DNA of 64,000 nucleotides from Methanococcus voltae PS (GCF_024807035.1 NZ_JANUCQ010000001.1:221990-285989); one strand, 5' to 3'; counted from the stretch's first letter, positions 29,474 through 40,118 are shown. Numbers and translations are program-made. The notes: a model not told the origin generated them from the letters alone.

Positions 29474-30265
29474 TTATTCTTCTTTCTTAGGCAATTCTGG
29501 TGTGTATAAAACATCTGAAGCATCGTTCAAAGACATTTTTACAAACATAGCATATGTAGCAACCCATAACACTGCTGAGATAACAGTTGATATTGCATCT
29601 AATTTTGAGATTGCGAATACTAACCATGCTAATAAACCACAAGCAATTGCAAGGTACATTGTTCTTCTGTGACTTTCATTAGGTCCTAAACATGCGTTGA
29701 ATGGGTGTAAAATTGCAATACCTGCTGCAATAAATGCTAAACCAATCATTCCTGTTTCTATTGCACCTGGAATAAATACGTTTGCTGAAAATCCGCCTGC
29801 AAATGCAGTACAGAATCCCAAAATTGATAAAGCACCCATTAATGATAATTTTATCATACTTGATACAATAATAGGCACTTTCATACCTACAGGGTTTTGT
29901 GTTAACTTACCTACAATCGCACCAATTGCTAAGGATACAACAACTGCAATTATCGGTGTAGCCATTGAATCAATGCCCATTGCTACTGGTAAATATACCG
30001 CTGCAAGTGCTGATAATGTACCCATACCTAAACTTACCATACCAATTGAAGGAACACCGGTACCTAAACCGTATGCTGCTACTCTTCTTGTTGTGTTAGC
30101 TCCCGCTACACACGCTGGAACAGTTAATGCTCCGCCTATTAACATTGCATATTCTGGAAGAAAGTTTGCAATATACATTCCAATTAATGATAATACAAGA
30201 CCAATCCCGAGAACTTGGTTTTCAGGAAATAGTTCTGCTGCGTGTCCTCCGCCACCATGTGACAT
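29474..30265 (-). CDS. mtrC: Tetrahydromethanopterin S-methyltransferase subunit C
   Basis: MtrC is a polytopic membrane subunit that, with MtrD and MtrE, forms the sodium-translocating part of Mtr. The 263-residue protein has about seven or eight hydrophobic segments and the family-typical stretches [21 protein letters not shown] at the start and [16 protein letters not shown] near 185. The ATG follows GAGGTGTAATT. It lies 22 bp after mtrD. Confidence 0.95.
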   Translation of the reverse strand: MSHGGGGHAAELFPENQVLGIGLVLSLIGMYIANFLPEYAMLIGGALTVPACVAGANTTRRVAAYGLGTGVPSIGMVSLGMGTLSALAAVYLPVAMGIDSMATPIIAVVVSLAIGAIVGKLTQNPVGMKVPIIVSSMIKLSLMGALSILGFCTAFAGGFSANVFIPGAIETGMIGLAFIAAGIAILHPFNACLGPNESHRRTMYLAIACGLLAWLVFAISKLDAISTVISAVLWVATYAMFVKMSLNDASDVLYTPELPKKEE

Positions 30266-30287
30266 AATTACACCTCATAATTTTTAA

Positions 30288-30998
30288 TTAAAGTCCCATT
30301 GACATTCCTATTAATATTAAAGCTGCAACTAATGATGACACTGTTGAAGCAATAACTCCATTAGGCATTTTCTTAAATTTAGGGTCGTGGAAACCTTCAA
30401 TGGTACCACCAATGTTGTATGAAGCAAGAACTGCATTCATGAAGAAGAATCCAACTGCTAATACTCCCGCAATTGCAGGTATTGTAAATCCTAATCCTAA
30501 AAGACCTACATAAGCCATTCCTCCACCGATTCCACCTAAAGCTGCTCCTATTAATCCACTAACGAAACAAACTGTTGGAATACCGTGACCAGTTGTACCT
30601 GGTGTGATAAATGCACTTTGTGGGTCTTTTGTGATTGGGTCAACATCACATTTATCTGCTGCTGGCACAATACCAACACCGTAAACGTAAATTAATTGAC
30701 CGATTAACATAGTTAATCCTAACATAATCATAGCACCAACAGCACCTGATAACATAATCAAGAGTGCGTGAACTGGGTTGCTTATTATTATGCCAGGTTG
30801 TGCAGCCATTCCTGCAGCCGCTAATAAACCTGTGAAACCTGCACCTGCAGCCAACTGAGTTGTACCGGTACCTACCCCGGTTGAAGTAGCCATCGCAGCT
30901 GGTGCACCACCTACTGGAACAAAGTGAACACTTGCGTTAATAATTGCTCCTGCAAGGGTGATTTCAACAAGAGGTAATATAATACTTGAAATATCCAT
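30288..30998 (-). CDS. mtrD: Tetrahydromethanopterin S-methyltransferase subunit D
   Basis: MtrD is a multi-span subunit of the sodium-translocating core. The 236-residue protein has about six hydrophobic segments, many Gly/Ala residues, and the family sequences [21 protein letters not shown] (about 25-45) and [20 protein letters not shown] (about 115). The ATG follows ATGGTGATAAT. Genes on both sides are spaced by only 22 bp. Confidence 0.95.
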   Translation of the reverse strand: MDISSIILPLVEITLAGAIINASVHFVPVGGAPAAMATSTGVGTGTTQLAAGAGFTGLLAAAGMAAQPGIIISNPVHALLIMLSGAVGAMIMLGLTMLIGQLIYVYGVGIVPAADKCDVDPITKDPQSAFITPGTTGHGIPTVCFVSGLIGAALGGIGGGMAYVGLLGLGFTIPAIAGVLAVGFFFMNAVLASYNIGGTIEGFHDPKFKKMPNGVIASTVSSLVAALILIGMSMGL

Positions 30999-31020
30999 AT
31001 TATCACCATTACTTTATTAA

Positions 31021-31929
31021 TTATTTGTATGGCCCGTACTTGTTTCTTGCATATACTTCTACTTTTCTGTTAATTATTGCAGCACCAATTACAAGTAATG
31101 TACCTAATATAATTGCAATGATAGCTTTCATAACAAGGTCTGCACCCATCAAGTCACCGATAATGTTACCAGTAACGGTTCTCCAACCATCTAAGAAGAT
31201 GATTAAACCGAAACAGAGACCAGTTAATGGACCTCCGAGTCTTGAACAGAAGTATGATGAATCTAAACCATTTCTAATACCAGTTTCTGCTTTAATATCA
31301 ATGTCACCTTGATTAGCAACAGGAATACCACCACCGAAAGCGTATTTTTGGTATTCTCTTTCAGCACCGTAGTGAACGTCACCGGTTGATGAACCGATAG
31401 CACCAACTGTGATACCGAAGATTAAAGCTACCAATGGCAATGGGAATGGATTACCTAATGCTAATGTAGCCAAGTAAGCTGCTAATAACATAGTAAAAAT
31501 TGCTATAAAACCGTGTCCCATTATAGGACCCATGTGTGTACTTATAACGTCCATGTATACTGGTTGGTTAAAGTTTTTGGACTGACCTACAATCCTACCT
31601 AAGTATGCGCTCAATGAATATGCACCATGTGTAATTGCACCTACTCCTGAACCTACTATTAAACCTAAGATTGGATTGTATCCGCCATTCATTAAAGCCC
31701 ATGCTACAGCTCCTGCAACCGCTACGTATAAACCGTAGGATACAGGTTCACCGGAGATAGCTTTGTTGAAATATCTGTGTATGTTACCCATTTGAGGACC
31801 TAATTGCACCTGAGAGTTAGGGTTTGACTGTGAACCTACATCGGATTCTAAGTCTTCTGCACAACCGGAAACAGTTGCAGCAGCACCTGCCAAGGCTAGG
31901 GCTCCAAGGGTTAATAATGTTGGATCCAT
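31021..31929 (-). CDS. mtrE: Tetrahydromethanopterin S-methyltransferase subunit E
   Basis: MtrE is the third polytopic subunit of the Mtr core, which couples methyl transfer to sodium export. I chose the ATG at 31929 (MDPTLLTLGALALAG) because GAGGTGA lies five bases upstream; an in-frame GTG at 31938 lacks a site. The 302-residue protein has about six spans and a conserved SGCAEDLESDVGSQSNPNSQVQLGP-like loop (split here for length: SGCAEDLESDVGS then QSNPNSQVQLGP) near 25-50. It is the first gene of the mtr group. A TATA-like sequence lies about 120 bp upstream. Confidence 0.95.
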   Translation of the reverse strand: MDPTLLTLGALALAGAAATVSGCAEDLESDVGSQSNPNSQVQLGPQMGNIHRYFNKAISGEPVSYGLYVAVAGAVAWALMNGGYNPILGLIVGSGVGAITHGAYSLSAYLGRIVGQSKNFNQPVYMDVISTHMGPIMGHGFIAIFTMLLAAYLATLALGNPFPLPLVALIFGITVGAIGSSTGDVHYGAEREYQKYAFGGGIPVANQGDIDIKAETGIRNGLDSSYFCSRLGGPLTGLCFGLIIFLDGWRTVTGNIIGDLMGADLVMKAIIAIILGTLLVIGAAIINRKVEVYARNKYGPYK

Positions 31930-32531
31930 TTCTTTCACCTCATTGATTAAGGTAATATTGGCTATTTGTTAATTAAATATTTTAAGAATTCGTTAAACAT
32001 TTCTTTAAACATTTAATGGCGTTAACTATTCAAATATTATTTAATCATATGATATATATTACTTTCCATTTCATTAATAAGCAAAATGACCTTAATATTT
32101 AAAAATACAATTAAAAAATCCTTTAATTTAATTAAAGATTTTTTTATTAAAGTAATTATCTTTTTAAATGCTTTTACATCTAACTTATTAATGGTGGATG
32201 TTAATATCATGTACTAAAATTAACATCAATATTTATTTTATTTCTAGTATTATAATTATATTATGATTTAATCTGCATCATATTTTAAAATTTAAATATT
32301 GATAAAATTTACACAGATAAAAATAATTACATATAATTAATTTCAACACTTTTTTGATGTCATAGTTTATTAAATAAAAATTGAATTCGATTAACATTAA
32401 TTATAATTGTTACATATAATATAACAATTTTTAAAATATATAAAAAAAGGAAACCATATTAGGTTTCCTTTAGTTTTCTTTTACTATTTTACCCAATCTA
32501 ATAATAAATTAATAATAAATTAGTAATTAAC
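31930..32531. promoter_or_regulatory. mcrA-mtrE intergenic region: candidate mtr promoter and operators
   Basis: The gap holds several signals. A minus-strand TATA-like box AATATATATC lies at 32051-32060. Two direct copies of TTAAACATT are at 31993-32001 and 32005-32013, near the expected start of transcription. A 9-bp perfect inverted repeat GATGTTAAT / ATTAACATC with a 13-bp spacer is at 32197-32227. An AATTAAAG-type palindrome with T runs is at about 32115-32148. The mcrA terminator hairpin is at 32446-32471. Their roles are inferred from position only. Confidence 0.5.
32446..32471 (-). terminator. Terminator hairpin after mcrA
   Basis: The stem AAAGGAAACC / GGTTTCCTTT (10 bp, 6-base loop) lies 60 bp past the mcrA stop codon. 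On the minus strand it is followed by a T run. This marks the end of the mcr operon and separates it from the mtr operon. Confidence 0.75.
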
Positions 32532-34196
32532 TTAGATTTTAGCAGGTAAGATAGGGTCTCTTTCACCAGCAGCTTCGAATTCTCTTAAAGCACCCCTAGC
32601 AATTTCTTTTCTAGGTTTTGAGAAGTCAAATACTAATGAAGGGTCAGCGAATGCAACTTTGATTAATGCGTTTGTAGCAAATGCGTCTCCTCTAGCTGAG
32701 TGTGCAGACTGTGCAATACCCGCGTATTCACCTTGGTGACCTACGTTCATTGCATAGTTAGGGTAGTTAGGACCTCTTAATTCTAATGGTGAAGCTTCAT
32801 CGTTTCTTATTGCTAAGGAGTTTGAAGCACCACATTGGTCTTGTAAGTCGTAACCGTAGAATCCAAGTCTGCTGTGGTATTCTTTGTGTAATATTTGTGA
32901 TAAGTACCAGCCGTTAACACCAGCGTTTGAGTTACCGGTTGCCATACATACTGAAATACCAGCTGCAGCAGCAGCAACAGCAGCTCTTTGTGAGCCACCG
33001 AAGTGGTCTTCTAATAATGCTGGGTATTCATCATACTGTTCTAATGCGTAGAGTGTAACTTCTGAAGCGATGTCTTCTACTACATCCATTGTAGCTTTAG
33101 TTCCGCATCTTCCGTATTTTTTCTCTACGTATTCGTATCCGTAGTATGAGAAGTCATCTAAGATGTCATCTGTGTATGATGCTGTAGCATATTGTGTGAA
33201 TCCTACACCACCAGACATGTATGAACCAAGCCAGATTTGGTCGTATAAAGCAGCACCAGTTGCAACTACCTCTAATGATTGCTCAACAGGGTCGTCGCTA
33301 ACTCTTGTTGTTTGTACAACATCTGATAAGATACCAAATCTAACTCCACCTGGTTCGTTTGGACCTCTTGCTCTTCTTCCTGGTAAAGCGTTACCCATCT
33401 GAATAACATCAGCGTGCTTAGCAGCGTATGAGAAATCAGCAATTGCAGCTTCTCCCGCACATAATTTGTATGCTGTAATAAATGACATACCAATCTGCAT
33501 TGCAGACCATCTTGAAATTGTACCACCGTCACATACTCTACCAACGAGTGAAGGTACTCTTGATACTTGGTATGTTTTTTTACCGATAGCAGCTTTTAAA
33601 GCTTCAGCCTGTTCTTCAGGGAACAATTTGTTGATATCAATTACAAATCTGTCATCTAATTCATCAGCTAACTCATCGTCACCGGTGAAGATTTTAGCGT
33701 AACAGTCCCATGCTAATGAAGGGTGAACTTCCACCATGTGTTCTTGAACAACAGCTCCCCCTGGGAGTGAGTGGTTGATTGTGTGCATGTACTCGTTGAT
33801 TGTTTCAGGAGTTACTTCAACACCCAATCTTTTTTCAAGAACCATGTGAGCTGTATCCATACCTACGATAACAGTTCTTCTGATATCGTCCCATAATTGT
33901 TGGATTGCAGCGTTGTTCATAAAGTGTAAATCGTCGCCTTCTACATAAGTATCAGTATTTGATATTTTGTAAGGCATTAATTTTCTTTGTCCTAATGGTA
34001 CACCAATGTCTGGGTTGTACATAGGAATTCCGCCCCTTTTCTCAGCAACAATTTTTTCGTTTTCTGAAACGAATTCTTGCTTCCTAGCTGATTGTTGCCA
34101 TCCACCGTATGTATAGAACTTGGTGAATTTTTCTTTAGGGTCTTCTTCAAACTTTTCTTTTAATGCTTTTAAGAATAATCTTTTTTCAGCTTCCAT
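32532..34196 (-). CDS. mcrA: Methyl-coenzyme M reductase alpha subunit
   Basis: McrA carries most of the active site that makes methane and the CoM-CoB disulfide, with nickel cofactor F430. The 554-residue protein has the family signatures: [13 protein letters not shown] near 450, [21 protein letters not shown] near 500 and [12 protein letters not shown] near 530. Sites known to be modified in other methanogens are present: the histidine in [11 protein letters not shown] (N-methyl), the arginine in [10 protein letters not shown] (methyl-Arg), the glycine before YDLQDQC (thioglycine) and its cysteine (S-methyl). The arginine is the target of Mmp10, encoded at 38293. The ATG follows GAGGTGAACCTAT. 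Confidence 0.98.
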   Translation of the reverse strand: MEAEKRLFLKALKEKFEEDPKEKFTKFYTYGGWQQSARKQEFVSENEKIVAEKRGGIPMYNPDIGVPLGQRKLMPYKISNTDTYVEGDDLHFMNNAAIQQLWDDIRRTVIVGMDTAHMVLEKRLGVEVTPETINEYMHTINHSLPGGAVVQEHMVEVHPSLAWDCYAKIFTGDDELADELDDRFVIDINKLFPEEQAEALKAAIGKKTYQVSRVPSLVGRVCDGGTISRWSAMQIGMSFITAYKLCAGEAAIADFSYAAKHADVIQMGNALPGRRARGPNEPGGVRFGILSDVVQTTRVSDDPVEQSLEVVATGAALYDQIWLGSYMSGGVGFTQYATASYTDDILDDFSYYGYEYVEKKYGRCGTKATMDVVEDIASEVTLYALEQYDEYPALLEDHFGGSQRAAVAAAAAGISVCMATGNSNAGVNGWYLSQILHKEYHSRLGFYGYDLQDQCGASNSLAIRNDEASPLELRGPNYPNYAMNVGHQGEYAGIAQSAHSARGDAFATNALIKVAFADPSLVFDFSKPRKEIARGALREFEAAGERDPILPAKI

Positions 34197-34254
34197 ATAG
34201 GTTCACCTCAAGATTTATGAGAGGTTTCTCTCCCGTAAGGGTGGTAATATTTAA

Positions 34255-35040
34255 TTATAAGTATGTGTCGAAGATTTCATTGAGTGGACAGTATCCACCA
34301 AGTGTTCTTGCTCTGTGTATTCTTTTAACAACTTCTACAACTTCCATGTCGTCTCTCATAGCAACGCCATCTTTTCTGTAGATTGTTGTGATTTCTTTTA
34401 ATTTTTCTTGAGGTACTGGTTCTCCTACATCAACAGGTTCGTCCAATGGTCTTCCAACCTGGTCTTTAACATATAATATATGTCCTGTTGCTTCGTCAAA
34501 CTCGTATCTTTGTAATGCATCGAACATTACTCCGTTTTCATCTAATCTTAATGAGTGACCGTGTACAGTAGCTCCTCTCATACCTGTTGTAGCAGGGTCG
34601 AATAACTCTGTATCAACTAAGTAGTTTTTGGAGATGTCTTCTAAGTTGCTTTCTCTTAATTCCACAACTTGTCTTCCTGATAATGTACCACAGTCTACTC
34701 CTCTAAATCTTGACATGTAGAGTCTTGATCTGTCGTATGGTTGTGATGGAGCAAAGTACATTGAGTCTGCAAACTGAATGTATCTAATTCTGTGTCCTTC
34801 TTTTGCACCGCTGATAGGTTCTACTAAGTCTCTTACGTAGTCTTCAGCTAAGTCCATTTCTTCTAAAGGTGGGTGAACGGTTTTGTAATCTTCACCTGGT
34901 TGTCTGTGACCCATTATTTTAACAACGTCTTCATCTGGAATTTCTCTTAATTTTTCCAATTCAAACGCTGGGTTAATGTGATTTCTTCTGTTCTCAGCAA
35001 CTTTTGTTGCACCAGGGTAGAACTGAGGCTTGTATGCCAT
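34255..35040 (-). CDS. mcrG: Methyl-coenzyme M reductase gamma subunit
   Basis: McrG is one of the three structural subunits in the (alpha beta gamma)2 enzyme. The 261-residue protein starts MAYKPQFYPGATKVAENRRNHINP, split as MAYKPQFYPG then ATKVAENRRNHINP, and contains MGHRQPGEDYKTVHPPLEE and RIHRARTLGGYCPLNEIF, all typical. The ATG follows AAGGTGATCTT. It is 9 bp after mcrC and 58 bp before mcrA. Confidence 0.97.
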   Translation of the reverse strand: MAYKPQFYPGATKVAENRRNHINPAFELEKLREIPDEDVVKIMGHRQPGEDYKTVHPPLEEMDLAEDYVRDLVEPISGAKEGHRIRYIQFADSMYFAPSQPYDRSRLYMSRFRGVDCGTLSGRQVVELRESNLEDISKNYLVDTELFDPATTGMRGATVHGHSLRLDENGVMFDALQRYEFDEATGHILYVKDQVGRPLDEPVDVGEPVPQEKLKEITTIYRKDGVAMRDDMEVVEVVKRIHRARTLGGYCPLNEIFDTYL

Positions 35041-35049
35041 AAGATCACC

Positions 35050-35643
35050 TTATTTCAAGTGTTTTTTTATTTTTTCAATAATTTCATCAATTTTAGATTG
35101 TGGTGATGATTCTCCCCTTACAACTCCAGTAACTATTTCAACAATAGTTCCCTTTGTTTTTGGTTCTATCGGGATTACATCAGCAGTTTTAATTCCGATT
35201 TTAGCGAAGTCTTCCATATCAATTGGAGTTTGGCAAACAACTATTGTAGGTATGGTAACGTATCTTAAAAACAACCTCGCCTTATATACAACGTGGCTTT
35301 TAACGTTTCCAAAGTGAATAATACATAATTTATGCCTATTAACTTGTTCTACTTCCTCAGGTTTTAAACCAAAAGTTGAACCTAAACTATTTGGTGCATC
35401 TGCTGGAAGTCCACTACCTGCATTTAGTACAAGTACACTTGTTTGAATACCAGATTCCCTTATTCCATAGGTAATTTCGCAAACAGGTTTTGTGATATGT
35501 CGCCTGCCGGGTGACATTGCAACTACTACAACATCATTTTTTAGACCTTCAGCAAAGGTTCCTCTCTGAGCTAATCCGCCACCTTGGCCTAATCCCATAA
35601 CAGCTCTACAGTCAACAATCTGCTCTCTCCTACCTACTGGCAA
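35050..35643 (-). CDS. mcrC: Methyl-coenzyme M reductase operon protein C (activation component)
   Basis: McrC is not a structural subunit; it is part of the ATP-dependent machinery that activates Mcr by reducing the nickel cofactor. I place the start at TTG 35643, giving [19 protein letters not shown], the usual family N-terminus; GGTGAATAAT directly upstream is the ribosome site and overlaps the mcrD stop codon. A longer frame up to 35715 is open but runs through mcrD. The 197-residue size fits the family. The [16 protein letters not shown] stretch and [12 protein letters not shown] are characteristic. Confidence 0.93.
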   Translation of the reverse strand: MPVGRREQIVDCRAVMGLGQGGGLAQRGTFAEGLKNDVVVVAMSPGRRHITKPVCEITYGIRESGIQTSVLVLNAGSGLPADAPNSLGSTFGLKPEEVEQVNRHKLCIIHFGNVKSHVVYKARLFLRYVTIPTIVVCQTPIDMEDFAKIGIKTADVIPIEPKTKGTIVEIVTGVVRGESSPQSKIDEIIEKIKKHLK

Positions 35644-35644
35644 A

Positions 35645-36124
35645 TTATTCACCTTTTTCGCTTTTTGGGATAAGTGAAACAGAGTTCTCAAATCTACTTC
35701 TAGGGTCTGTAACACCTAGCATTCTCTTATCTATATTATTTACGAAACTTTCACCGTATTTCATGTAATCTGTAACTGTTGGAGAATCTTTTATAAATCT
35801 ACCTTCCGATACTTTGTATCCGTATGGGAATAGTTCTTTACAAATTTCATCAATTTTAGACAATTCAGTTTCATCATCTAATAATATCCAAAATCTACCT
35901 ACTTGTAAGGTTAATTGAACTTCAACACCCTGAACATTAATGAGTTTTCTCTCACTATGGTTAACAGGAGTGCCTTTTGCAGGTCCATAATTAACTTTTT
36001 GAGGTAATGATTCACCATGCATAATTACTCTTTGTACGGTTTCTAATGAATAAGCACTATTAAGGAATTTTTCCGTAGTAGTCGCTTTTAAGAACCTATG
36101 TGGAAAGACTTCAATTTCAATCAT
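35645..36124 (-). CDS. mcrD: Methyl-coenzyme M reductase operon protein D
   Basis: McrD is a non-structural mcr operon protein of about 160 residues thought to act in Mcr assembly or cofactor handling. This copy has 159 residues with the family-like [21 protein letters not shown] start, split here as [11 protein letters not shown] then [10 protein letters not shown], and [19 protein letters not shown] in the middle. The ATG follows GGTAAAAAA. Its last codons, GGT GAA TAA, form the ribosome site for mcrC, so translation of the two is probably coupled. Confidence 0.93.
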   Translation of the reverse strand: MIEIEVFPHRFLKATTTEKFLNSAYSLETVQRVIMHGESLPQKVNYGPAKGTPVNHSERKLINVQGVEVQLTLQVGRFWILLDDETELSKIDEICKELFPYGYKVSEGRFIKDSPTVTDYMKYGESFVNNIDKRMLGVTDPRSRFENSVSLIPKSEKGE

Positions 36125-36283
36125 TTTTTTACCTGGTTTATTCGATTATTTTAAAATACAATTTAATTTTTATATTCATTATACTGTATTTTATAATTTA
36201 ATCGATTTTTATCAGTAACATAAATTTAGAAATTAGATTTTCGGAATTTATTATTTAAAATTTAATAAAATTCAAATATCTAA

Positions 36284-37615
36284 TTAGAGTTTGTTTTGAA
36301 CTTCTAAAGCACCTTCAATTACATATTTTAAAGGTTCTCTGAATTCATCAAATGCTGAGTATACTGTACCAACTAATGCTGAAGTTTTTTCAGGTGAGAA
36401 CATCTGTGTACCAGCGTCCATACACATAGCTGCACATACAGGAGGTATAGCAAATCCTTTTGAGTGTCTTGTTACAACGTGGTTACCGTTGAAGATACCT
36501 GGTCCTCCACCACCGTAGATTGAGTGTGAGAAGAATGAGAATCCTACTGCAGTACCCATTGATCTACCGTAGTCAACACCTGGTAAACCAGTTTCGTACT
36601 CGAGAATATCGTTATAGTATAAAATAGTTGAAGCAACGTTCTGTGCAGCTCTAGCAGCACCACAGCTTACCATAACCGCAGCAACTAAACCAGCAGCAGC
36701 GTAAGCGTTCCATTTGTTTACATCTGCAGGTTTGTACATGTTGAAGCCTGAACCTAATGTTTTGTCCACAACAATAACGCCATCTGCGATTGCTTTTTCT
36801 ACAATACTGTTAACAACTGAACCAACTGTACCAGTTGCATTAGCTTTAACTAATTCAACTACTAAGTTATCAGCGTTTAAACCTTGGTAAGCTAAACCTA
36901 ACAAGTGTTGTCTTTCGAATGAACCAACTGCATCTCCCATTTCAAACATAGCTGTTTGTTCTAAGATTGATGAGAATGCGATAGCGTTCATTAAACTCTT
37001 TTTAGTTGTAGCTACAGCGTGGTTTACAGGTATGTTTCTTAAAGCGTAACCTAAACCTTCTAATTTTGATGGAGCACCTAATAATGATGCAATGTTACCA
37101 CCAGCGTAGTCCATATCTTGTGGATATTGACCCATGATAGCTGAGTGTACTGTTGAACCGTCAAACATGTCAATGTTGAAGTTTGTGATAAGAGCTTCTT
37201 TTAAAGCCATACCAGTTGACAACATTGATACTGAGTATTCTGCAGCAACATCTAATCTTTTTGAAGGTACTTGCACAGCCATCTGTTTACCGCCGTTAAT
37301 TAATTTAACTTCGGTATCATCGCCAGCTGAAACTTGCAATATACTTTTTACTTTGTCAGCGATAGCTTCTGCATCGCCTATAACATCTAATTCTATATTT
37401 CTACCAGGAACCTGGCAACCTTTACCGCCAATTTTACCTTTAGCTAATGATTCTTCAATACCAGCTAAGTTAACAGCAACGGTTCTTTTAATATTTTTAA
37501 CCATCCCCATTATAGTTGGGTTATTTAATGGGCTGATAGCTTCCAATGGTACATCTTCTGCTACTTGGTTTCCTTTCGCATCAAATAGACATATCTTATC
37601 TTCATACTTTACCAT
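36284..37615 (-). CDS. mcrB: Methyl-coenzyme M reductase beta subunit
   Basis: McrB is a structural subunit of the methane-forming enzyme. The start is ATG 37615 ([15 protein letters not shown]), because GGAGTGAT sits four bases upstream; the GTG at 37624 lies inside that ribosome site. The 443-residue protein has the family features [21 protein letters not shown], split [12 protein letters not shown] then NIASLLGAP, and [22 protein letters not shown], split [12 protein letters not shown] then [10 protein letters not shown]. It heads the operon mcrBDCGA. The gap to mcrD is 159 bp, larger than the others, which may tune the level of the non-structural genes. Confidence 0.97.
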   Translation of the reverse strand: MVKYEDKICLFDAKGNQVAEDVPLEAISPLNNPTIMGMVKNIKRTVAVNLAGIEESLAKGKIGGKGCQVPGRNIELDVIGDAEAIADKVKSILQVSAGDDTEVKLINGGKQMAVQVPSKRLDVAAEYSVSMLSTGMALKEALITNFNIDMFDGSTVHSAIMGQYPQDMDYAGGNIASLLGAPSKLEGLGYALRNIPVNHAVATTKKSLMNAIAFSSILEQTAMFEMGDAVGSFERQHLLGLAYQGLNADNLVVELVKANATGTVGSVVNSIVEKAIADGVIVVDKTLGSGFNMYKPADVNKWNAYAAAGLVAAVMVSCGAARAAQNVASTILYYNDILEYETGLPGVDYGRSMGTAVGFSFFSHSIYGGGGPGIFNGNHVVTRHSKGFAIPPVCAAMCMDAGTQMFSPEKTSALVGTVYSAFDEFREPLKYVIEGALEVQNKL

Positions 37616-37683
37616 AGGAATCACTCCTATTTTTTTGATATATACATCATAACATTACTCTATGTATATATATTCACTTTTTC

Positions 37684-37723
37684 ATTAACATTAAATAGAA
37701 AAGTTTATATATAAGATGTTAAT
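37684..37723 (-). promoter_or_regulatory. mcr operon promoter with flanking inverted octamers
   Basis: A minus-strand TATA box (CTTATATATAAAC, 37703-37715) lies about 90 bp upstream of the mcrB ATG, predicting a leader of about 65 bases. The octamers ATTAACAT (37684-37691) and ATGTTAAT (37716-37723) flank the box as an inverted pair. The same octamers form an inverted repeat upstream of mtrE (32198-32226). The promoter call is fairly firm; the operator role is speculative. Confidence 0.55.
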
Positions 37724-38292
37724 AACACAATAATTTGAATTTGAATACTCAAAAAATGGGCTTTAATATATAAAATTAAGATGAAAATAGATGATTTTTT
37801 AAAAAAATGTTATTATTATATCTCAATATCTAAATATTAGATTAATATTAATTATTACCCAAATATTTCAATGAATATTTAGTTTTGAATAGTATATTAC
37901 GAATAGGGCGTTTTTTATTACCTACTACTATTTTCCGAAGATTTTTTAAGACTCTCTTAAAATTAATCATCCTCTAGACAGTATTATAAATATCAAAATT
38001 TTAAATACTTTGTATTATCAATATATGAAAAAGTATTACATTATAATATTTTAGTATTACTAATTTATAAAATAGTATGATATATTCATATGATTTTACT
38101 ACTAAAATTTAAGACAGATTAAATAATATACTATGATAACCAATAATAATTAATTTATATTTATAGAAATAATAGTATTTCAATAATGAATTTGATATTT
38201 TGAATGGCAAGTTTACCTTACAGAACTTCAAATATCATAGACAATGTTGTTAGTATATTAGTAATAAAGCAATGAATAAACCAAGTGATTTT
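37724..38292. other. AT-rich region between the mcr promoter and mmp10
   Basis: No gene is seen. Both mcrB (minus) and mmp10 (plus) are transcribed away from this region. A + strand TATA-like sequence (AATTTATATTTATAG, about 38152-38166) may serve mmp10. Confidence 0.35.
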
Positions 38293-39639
38293 ATGAAAAA
38301 TTTTAATGATTTTAACGATTTTAACGATTTAGACTTTTTCGACCCTTTTCAAATGGCAAACGAAAAAAGAAAAAACGACCAAAAATATGATAACTTAAAA
38401 ACCCAACTTCTCATTGATTTAAAAGGTGAGCCCGGTAAAAATTGTGGAGGTTTCTGTAAATTCTGTTACTTTAGAAAGGTAAGTTTCAAAAATCCAGAAC
38501 CTTTGGGCTGTAATCAGTGCACTTATCATATCGGTTGTGATTATTGTACTAACTCCATAAGGGAAATTAACGGCGATTTTATACCTTTACCGTTTGCAAT
38601 TCAGCAAATACAAGATTCACTCATGTTTAAAAGATATGATAAAATAAATATTACAAGTGGAGGAGATACAAGCTATTATCCTTATCTAGAGGAACTTTGC
38701 CGAGAAATAGCAAGTATGGGTTTAAATATCCATTTAGGCTATACTTCAGGTAAAGGAATAAAAAGCCTACAGTCTGCAAAAAATATGGTCGATTGTGGTG
38801 TCGATGAAGTAACATTTTCAGTTTTTTCAACAGACTCAGAACTTAGAAAAGAATGGATGAATGATAAAACTCCAGAAATTTCAATAGAATGTTTAAAACA
38901 CTTTTGTAAAAATTGTGAGACACATTGTGCAATAGTTGTAGTTCCTGGAGTAAATGATGGGGAAGTTTTAAAGAAAACAATAGCTGATTTAATAGATTGG
39001 GGCGCAAATGCTATAATTTTAATGAGATTTGCAAATAAAATAGAAAATGGATTAATATTCGGAAATGAACCTTTAATTGAGGGTATAGACGTTCAAACAA
39101 TGGATGAATTTAGGGCAGTTGTAGAAGAAATGTATAATTTATATGGTAATCAAATAAGACTTTCAGGAACGCCAGTTTACGACCCCATAACTGATACACC
39201 ATTCGCAATCTTAAAAGATGATGAAACAATAATGGAATTAAGAAAAAGCATAAGGTCAGAAGCAACAATTATAACGGGTTCAGTTTCGTACACTTTCCTT
39301 TCAAAAATTTTCAAAGACACGCCTATAAATGTTATAAAAGTTAATAAGGATATTTCAGACCTTATAACTAAAAAAGATTTGGAAGAAATAAATTTAAATG
39401 AATTAAAAGAAACAGTTTTAATTCCCTCAAGAGCATTAGTTCATGATAGAGATATGGAAGAAATTTTGAAGAAGGATGGGGTTGATAGAATTGTTTTAAG
39501 GGGTGTTGATAAATTAACGTTAGATGGTGAAGTTAGTGGCGTTTATACAAAAGAACAAGCAATCGAATTTGAAAAAGAATGTTTCACAGAATTAATTGAA
39601 AAAATAAACTTCTTTGGAAGCCCTATAAAAAATAATTAA
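38293..39639 (+). CDS. mmp10: Methanogenesis marker protein 10, radical SAM McrA-arginine methyltransferase
   Basis: Mmp10 uses radical SAM chemistry with a corrinoid to C-methylate an active-site arginine of McrA. The protein shows the family cysteine cluster [13 protein letters not shown], more cysteines in [15 protein letters not shown], and [19 protein letters not shown]. The start is uncertain: ATG 38293 follows AAGTGATTTT, a likely ribosome site, while the longer ATG 38272 (455 residues) has none. The N-terminus contains a tandem Phe-Asn-Asp repeat ([15 protein letters not shown]), absent from what I know of the family. It is divergent from mcrB, next to its substrate's operon, as expected. 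Confidence 0.92.
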   Translation: MKNFNDFNDFNDLDFFDPFQMANEKRKNDQKYDNLKTQLLIDLKGEPGKNCGGFCKFCYFRKVSFKNPEPLGCNQCTYHIGCDYCTNSIREINGDFIPLPFAIQQIQDSLMFKRYDKINITSGGDTSYYPYLEELCREIASMGLNIHLGYTSGKGIKSLQSAKNMVDCGVDEVTFSVFSTDSELRKEWMNDKTPEISIECLKHFCKNCETHCAIVVVPGVNDGEVLKKTIADLIDWGANAIILMRFANKIENGLIFGNEPLIEGIDVQTMDEFRAVVEEMYNLYGNQIRLSGTPVYDPITDTPFAILKDDETIMELRKSIRSEATIITGSVSYTFLSKIFKDTPINVIKVNKDISDLITKKDLEEINLNELKETVLIPSRALVHDRDMEEILKKDGVDRIVLRGVDKLTLDGEVSGVYTKEQAIEFEKECFTELIEKINFFGSPIKNN

Positions 39640-39797
39640 CCAAAAATAAATAATAACTAATAATCAAATAAAATAAAAATAACTCTTTTAAATTTTTAAC
39701 CACTCAATAAATCAATTTACTATAAAAATAAGATTTTAGTTATAATATATTAATAATCGTAAATCTAAATTAATAGATATATTTACTATAAAAAAAA

Positions 39798-39912
39798 TGC
39801 CGAGGGGGGGACTCGAACCCCCGACCTCTCGGTTTCCCAGGACCCAAGGAATTATATCCTTGGGTATTTTCCGTATGAGCCGAGCGCTATAACCAGCCTA
39901 AGCCACCTCGGC
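39798..39912 (-). tRNA. tRNA-Met (CAT), elongator type, with intron
   Basis: The 7-bp acceptor stem GCCGAGG/CCTCGGC, A73, a D arm, anticodon loop CTCATAA and a GGGGG-TTCGAGT-CCCCC T arm are all present. A 40-base intron (39834-39873) follows anticodon position 37, the usual archaeal site. It can form a CCCAAGGA/TCCTTGGG hairpin. The first pair is G-C and the gene lacks initiator features, so it is read as elongator Met. An intron in this tRNA is also known in M. jannaschii. A TATA box lies upstream (39978-39987). Confidence 0.93.
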
Positions 39913-39977
39913 AAATCTCCACATATTCATCGTAATCCTACTAATTCATCTTGGCTACTTTAACATACTCAAAACAT

Positions 39978-39987
39978 CTATATATAG
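39978..39987 (-). promoter_or_regulatory. TATA box of tRNA-Met
   Basis: CTATATATAG, palindromic, about 65-75 bp upstream of the mature 5' end on the minus strand. The predicted transcript has a 5' leader of about 40 bases. Confidence 0.5.
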
Positions 39988-40109
39988 TTTTCTATTACTT
40001 AAAATACCCAAATATATAAGTTTATGGATTTATTAACCAAAACATTTATTTATTAATTATTTAGCGAAAACTATATATATTTAAAGATATGATTAGACTA
40101 TGCAATTAA

Positions 40110-40118
40110 TTTATATAC
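40110..40118 (+). promoter_or_regulatory. TATA box of tRNA-Leu
   Basis: TTTATATAC lies 39-47 bp before the tRNA-Leu gene, a normal distance for a short leader. A second TATA-like sequence, CTATATATAT at 40071-40080, may be another start. Confidence 0.5.

Noticed and set aside
29697..30287. 196-codon + strand frame opposite mtrC
   Set aside because: Antisense shadow of a conserved membrane protein gene; no ribosome site.
39798..39912. Initiator tRNA-Met or tRNA-Ile2 (CAT)
   Set aside because: The acceptor and anticodon stems do not fit archaeal initiator features, and the intron matches the known elongator Met arrangement. Ile2 is less likely but cannot be fully excluded.
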